DNA of 7,092 bases, taken from contig JACCSM010000635.1 in NCBI GenBank assembly GCA_013698525.1, forward strand, positions 1-7,092, in the 5' to 3' direction. The translations under genes were made by a program, and so were the position numbers. This stretch comes from Rubrobacteraceae bacterium (GTDB taxonomy: Bacteria; Actinomycetota; Rubrobacteria; Rubrobacterales; Rubrobacteraceae). Shown here in pieces: positions 4,738-7,092 of the stretch. The number at the start of each line of letters is the position of its first letter. Positions within the stretch are counted from its first letter, which is position 1. The notes below the pieces were generated by a model. That model ran no database searches. It was not told where the DNA came from and saw nothing but the letters and a program-made list of their open reading frames with translations.

Positions 4738-6062
4738 CGCCGGCTATCTCTCTAAGGGGAATAGGCAAGAAGTACAGGATCTCCCCGAGCCGCTCCTCGA
4801 GGCTGGGCGAGATCCTGAGCTTCGGCAAGGCCAAACGAAGCCACGAGTTCTGGGCGCTGCAGGACTTTAGCCTGGACGTGGAGCCGGGCACCACCCTTGG
4901 CGTCGTTGGCCGCAACGGGGCGGGGAAGAGTACGCTTCTGAGCATAATCTCGGGCGTTCTGCGGCCGACGATGGGAGAGGTCGAGGTCGAAGGCCGGCTG
5001 TCGGCGATCTTCGGGATCGGGACGGGGTTCAACCCGCTCTTCACGGGGCGCGAGAACGCCATGTTGAGCGGCCTGATCCTCGGCATAGAGCACGAGGAGA
5101 TGGTGGAGCGTTTTGACGACATCGAGGCTTTCGCGGACATCGGGGAGTTCATGGACCAGCCGATCAAGACCTACTCGAGCGGGATGCGTAGTCGCCTGGG
5201 TTTCGCCGTCGCGATCAACGTCGAGCCTGATGTCCTTGTCATAGACGAGGCCCTCTCCGCGGGCGACTCGGCGTTCAAGAAGAAGGCGATCCAGAGGATG
5301 TACGCCCTCAAGGACTCAGGGTCCACGGTCCTTTTCGTCTCTCACAGCATGGGGATGGTGAAGCGATTCTGCACGGAGGCCGTGCTGCTCCACAAGGGAA
5401 GGTTGGTAACCGCCGGCAGCCCCGAGGAGGTGGTCGACTACTACGAGGAGATGCTCGCGAAGTCTCAGGAGATGAAGGACGCAAAGGCCAGCGAGCTGGA
5501 CAAGCAACTGGACTACGAGATAGAGCACGAAGACGAGGAGGATACGCCGACCAAGGGCGAAGACCTCTCTTCCGAGGGGACTCCAAACACCCGCATGGTC
5601 GTGGGAGGGGCCGAGATCCTTGGCCTCGAACTGCTTGACGAGAACGGGCGACCGGCCGACACACTGTTCTCGGGTGCGCCCCTGACCGTGAGGGTACGCC
5701 TGCGCTACGACGAGGCTGTGGAGGAAAGCATCCTCGGCATCACCCTGCACAGCGAGAGAGCCGGTCTCGAGGTCTTCTCGACGGATACGGCGCTCGAGGG
5801 GGTTCCGCTCGGGCGCAAGGACGAGGGCGAGCAGACGACGGTCGACTTCACGTTCGTGGTGCCGCTCGGATCCGGCACCTACAACGTGGACGCGTCCCTG
5901 ACGGACCCGCAGGCGGGCGGCTCGGATGTGGCCCGCACAGAGCACCCGGCGACCTTCGAGATAACCCAGGATGGGGCTCTCGCCCCGGTCAAAGGTCTGG
6001 TGGACCTGCCCACCGATGTCGAGATCCACGGTCCGGAGGGCCGGCAGGAGAGGCCAGCCTGA
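4734..6062 (+). CDS. wzt: Polysaccharide ABC transporter ATP-binding protein with C-terminal extension, Wzt-like (442 aa)
   Basis: ATPase subunit partnering the permease just upstream. The ATG at 4734 overlaps the permease stop; the longer upstream frame only reads through the permease gene. Nucleotide-binding domain, about residues 1-240: Walker A GRNGAGKST (59-67), the Wzt-type Q-loop region FGIGTGFNPLFTGREN (93-108), signature YSSGM (147-151, replacing LSGGQ as in this subfamily), Walker B VLVIDEALSAGD (167-178, Asp171 and Glu172) and switch His204. A charged, probably flexible linker follows (about 244-285), then a beta-rich domain (about 288-430) resembling the carbohydrate-binding C-terminal domain of Wzt proteins, which in some Gram-negative systems recognises the capped non-reducing end of the glycan. 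Recognition of a modified, perhaps sulfated, chain end here is inference. Export ATPases without such a domain are about 240-270 aa. Confidence 0.92.
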   Translation: MTPAISLRGIGKKYRISPSRSSRLGEILSFGKAKRSHEFWALQDFSLDVEPGTTLGVVGRNGAGKSTLLSIISGVLRPTMGEVEVEGRLSAIFGIGTGFNPLFTGRENAMLSGLILGIEHEEMVERFDDIEAFADIGEFMDQPIKTYSSGMRSRLGFAVAINVEPDVLVIDEALSAGDSAFKKKAIQRMYALKDSGSTVLFVSHSMGMVKRFCTEAVLLHKGRLVTAGSPEEVVDYYEEMLAKSQEMKDAKASELDKQLDYEIEHEDEEDTPTKGEDLSSEGTPNTRMVVGGAEILGLELLDENGRPADTLFSGAPLTVRVRLRYDEAVEESILGITLHSERAGLEVFSTDTALEGVPLGRKDEGEQTTVDFTFVVPLGSGTYNVDASLTDPQAGGSDVARTEHPATFEITQDGALAPVKGLVDLPTDVEIHGPEGRQERPA

Positions 6063-6066
6063 AGCC

Positions 6067-7071
6067 GTGCCTCCCCGCGTCACGGTCGTCATCCCGAACT
6101 GGAACGGCGAGCGGTTCCTGAGGCTTTGCCTTGGCTCTCTGCAAGATCAGTCTTTCCGAGCCTTCGAGACCATTGTGGTGGATAACGGCTCCGTTGACGG
6201 CTCGATAGCCTTTGTAAAGGAACAGTTCCCTGAGGTACACGTGGTCCCGCTCGGAGAAAACCGGGGCATAGCCGCGGCGTTCAACGCCGGGATCGAGGCG
6301 TCCACGGGAGAGTACGTGGTACTCCTCAACAACGACACCGAGCAGGACCCTGGCTGGCTCGAAGTGCTGGTGCGCGCGGCGGAGGATCACCCCGAGTCGG
6401 GTCTCTTCGCCAGCAAGCTGGTCGACTTCCACGACCGCAGGGTGCTCGACGGGGCCGGGGACGCCATGCGCCTGAGCGGTCTACCTTACCGCCTCGGGCA
6501 CGGCGAGCGCGACGGGGTCCGGTTCGATAAACCGGGCTACGTCTTTGGGGCGTGTGCAGCGGCGGCGCTCTACCGCAGGGGTATGTTCGATGAGGTCGGG
6601 CTCTTCGACGAGGACTTCGTCTCCTATTGCGAGGATGGGGACCTGAGCTTCCGCGCCCAGCTCGCCGGGTATCGTTGCTTCTATGTCCCCGACGCCGTCG
6701 TCTACCATATGGGAAGTGCCTCGACCGGCGGCAAGCGTAGCCCGACGGCGACCAGGCTCGGTAGCCGCAACTCCTTTAGCCTGCTGGTCAAGAACCTGCC
6801 CCTCTCCGCGGTACCGCACATATTGCCTTTCTTCGTCGCGGGACAGCTAGTGCGTCTACTCACTGCAGCGGCGACGGGCTCTTTGCGGGCGCACCTCGAG
6901 GGACTTGTAGGCGCGTGGCGCCATCTGCCGCTCATGCTCGAAAAGCGGTCCGAGATCCAGAAAAGGAAGAAGCTCTCAGACGCCGAGGTCCGCAGGCTGC
7001 TCAGGGAGTCATCGCTCGCCGCGACGGCGAGCATCGCGCGCCGGCTGGGAGATAGGGCCGTCTCGCGATGA
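6067..7071 (+). CDS. Glycosyltransferase family 2, rhamnosyltransferase-like (334 aa)
   Basis: A cytoplasmic or membrane-associated GT-A fold glycosyltransferase that adds a sugar from a nucleotide donor to a growing glycan. Seen, numbered from the chosen start: VTVVIPNWNG (5-14), VVDNGSVDGS (37-46), ENRGIAAAFNAG (64-75), the NND metal/donor motif (88-90), GACAAAALYRR (161-171) and the ED catalytic-base motif CEDGDLSFRA (188-197). This order is typical of the WbbL-like rhamnosyltransferase branch, but the donor cannot be proven. A C-terminal hydrophobic stretch (about 245-265) and a basic tail suggest membrane contact. The start is GTG 6067, 4 nt after the Wzt stop, with AGGAGAGG at 6046-6053, rather far upstream (13 nt). 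An ATG at 6019 in the same frame would overlap wzt and places non-family residues before the first strand. Its TGA overlaps the next ATG. Confidence 0.9.
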   Translation: MPPRVTVVIPNWNGERFLRLCLGSLQDQSFRAFETIVVDNGSVDGSIAFVKEQFPEVHVVPLGENRGIAAAFNAGIEASTGEYVVLLNNDTEQDPGWLEVLVRAAEDHPESGLFASKLVDFHDRRVLDGAGDAMRLSGLPYRLGHGERDGVRFDKPGYVFGACAAAALYRRGMFDEVGLFDEDFVSYCEDGDLSFRAQLAGYRCFYVPDAVVYHMGSASTGGKRSPTATRLGSRNSFSLLVKNLPLSAVPHILPFFVAGQLVRLLTAAATGSLRAHLEGLVGAWRHLPLMLEKRSEIQKRKKLSDAEVRRLLRESSLAATASIARRLGDRAVSR

Positions 7072-7092
7072 AGTTCTCGGTTCTCATCGTCA
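7068..7092 (+). CDS. Start of a downstream gene, probably another glycosyltransferase (partial)
   Basis: An ATG at 7068 overlaps the GT2 stop in the ATGA arrangement used at the wzm-wzt junction. Only eight codons are visible (MKFSVLIV). A short hydrophobic first strand like this commonly opens a GT2 domain, and operon position agrees. The call rests on context and this start only; product identity is tentative. Confidence 0.55.

Noticed and set aside
5971..6066. Longer start for the GT2 glycosyltransferase
   Set aside because: It overlaps the end of wzt in another frame, and the added residues are not family-like. The GTG at 6067 sits just before the first domain strand.
5316..6092. 258-codon open frame antisense to wzt
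   Set aside because: It is a shadow of the well-supported Wzt-like gene, with low-complexity content and no domain signature.

Overview
The window looks like chromosomal DNA of a high-GC actinobacterium. A Rubrobacter-type lineage is my best guess, from the heavy use of AGG arginine and ATA isoleucine codons, frequent GTG/TTG starts, and a thermitase-like secreted subtilase. This is inference from style, not a database match. I see no tRNA, rRNA, CRISPR array, transposase or integrase.

Layout. Left part (1-2261, minus strand): three tandem PAPS-dependent sulfotransferase paralogues, transcribed right to left. They are tightly coupled: a GTGA overlap joins the first and second, and the third's Shine-Dalgarno overlaps the second's stop codon. 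The third runs off the left edge. The first two share a 163-bp nearly identical block (160/163 bases) inside otherwise diverged genes, which points to recent gene conversion. Middle (2262-2527): a divergent regulatory region, AT-richer than its surroundings, with a perfect TATAAT on the minus strand, a strong TTAACA-17-GATAAT promoter on the plus strand, and several short inverted repeats. One is a 7-11-7 repeat across the plus-strand -10/start region. Next (2528-3775, plus): a secreted S8 subtilisin-like protease with signal sequence, propeptide and full catalytic set. Then a 116-bp gap (3776-3891) rich in hairpins.

Right part (3892-7092, plus): a polysaccharide-export operon. It holds an ABC-2 permease (Wzm-like), an ABC ATPase with a long C-terminal extension (Wzt-like), a GT2 family glycosyltransferase, and the first codons of another gene (probably another glycosyltransferase). 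Junctions are ATGA overlaps (4734-4737, 7068-7071) or a 4-nt gap.

How it may work together (inference): glycosyltransferases build a lipid-linked surface polysaccharide on the cytoplasmic face, the Wzm/Wzt-type transporter exports it, and the Wzt C-terminal domain may bind a particular chain end. The divergently transcribed sulfotransferases could sulfate that glycan, or a surface lipid, before export. That would be a sulfated cell-surface glycan locus, unusual for this kind of bacterium. The protease may act on the cell surface, but nothing in the sequence ties it directly to the glycan pathway.
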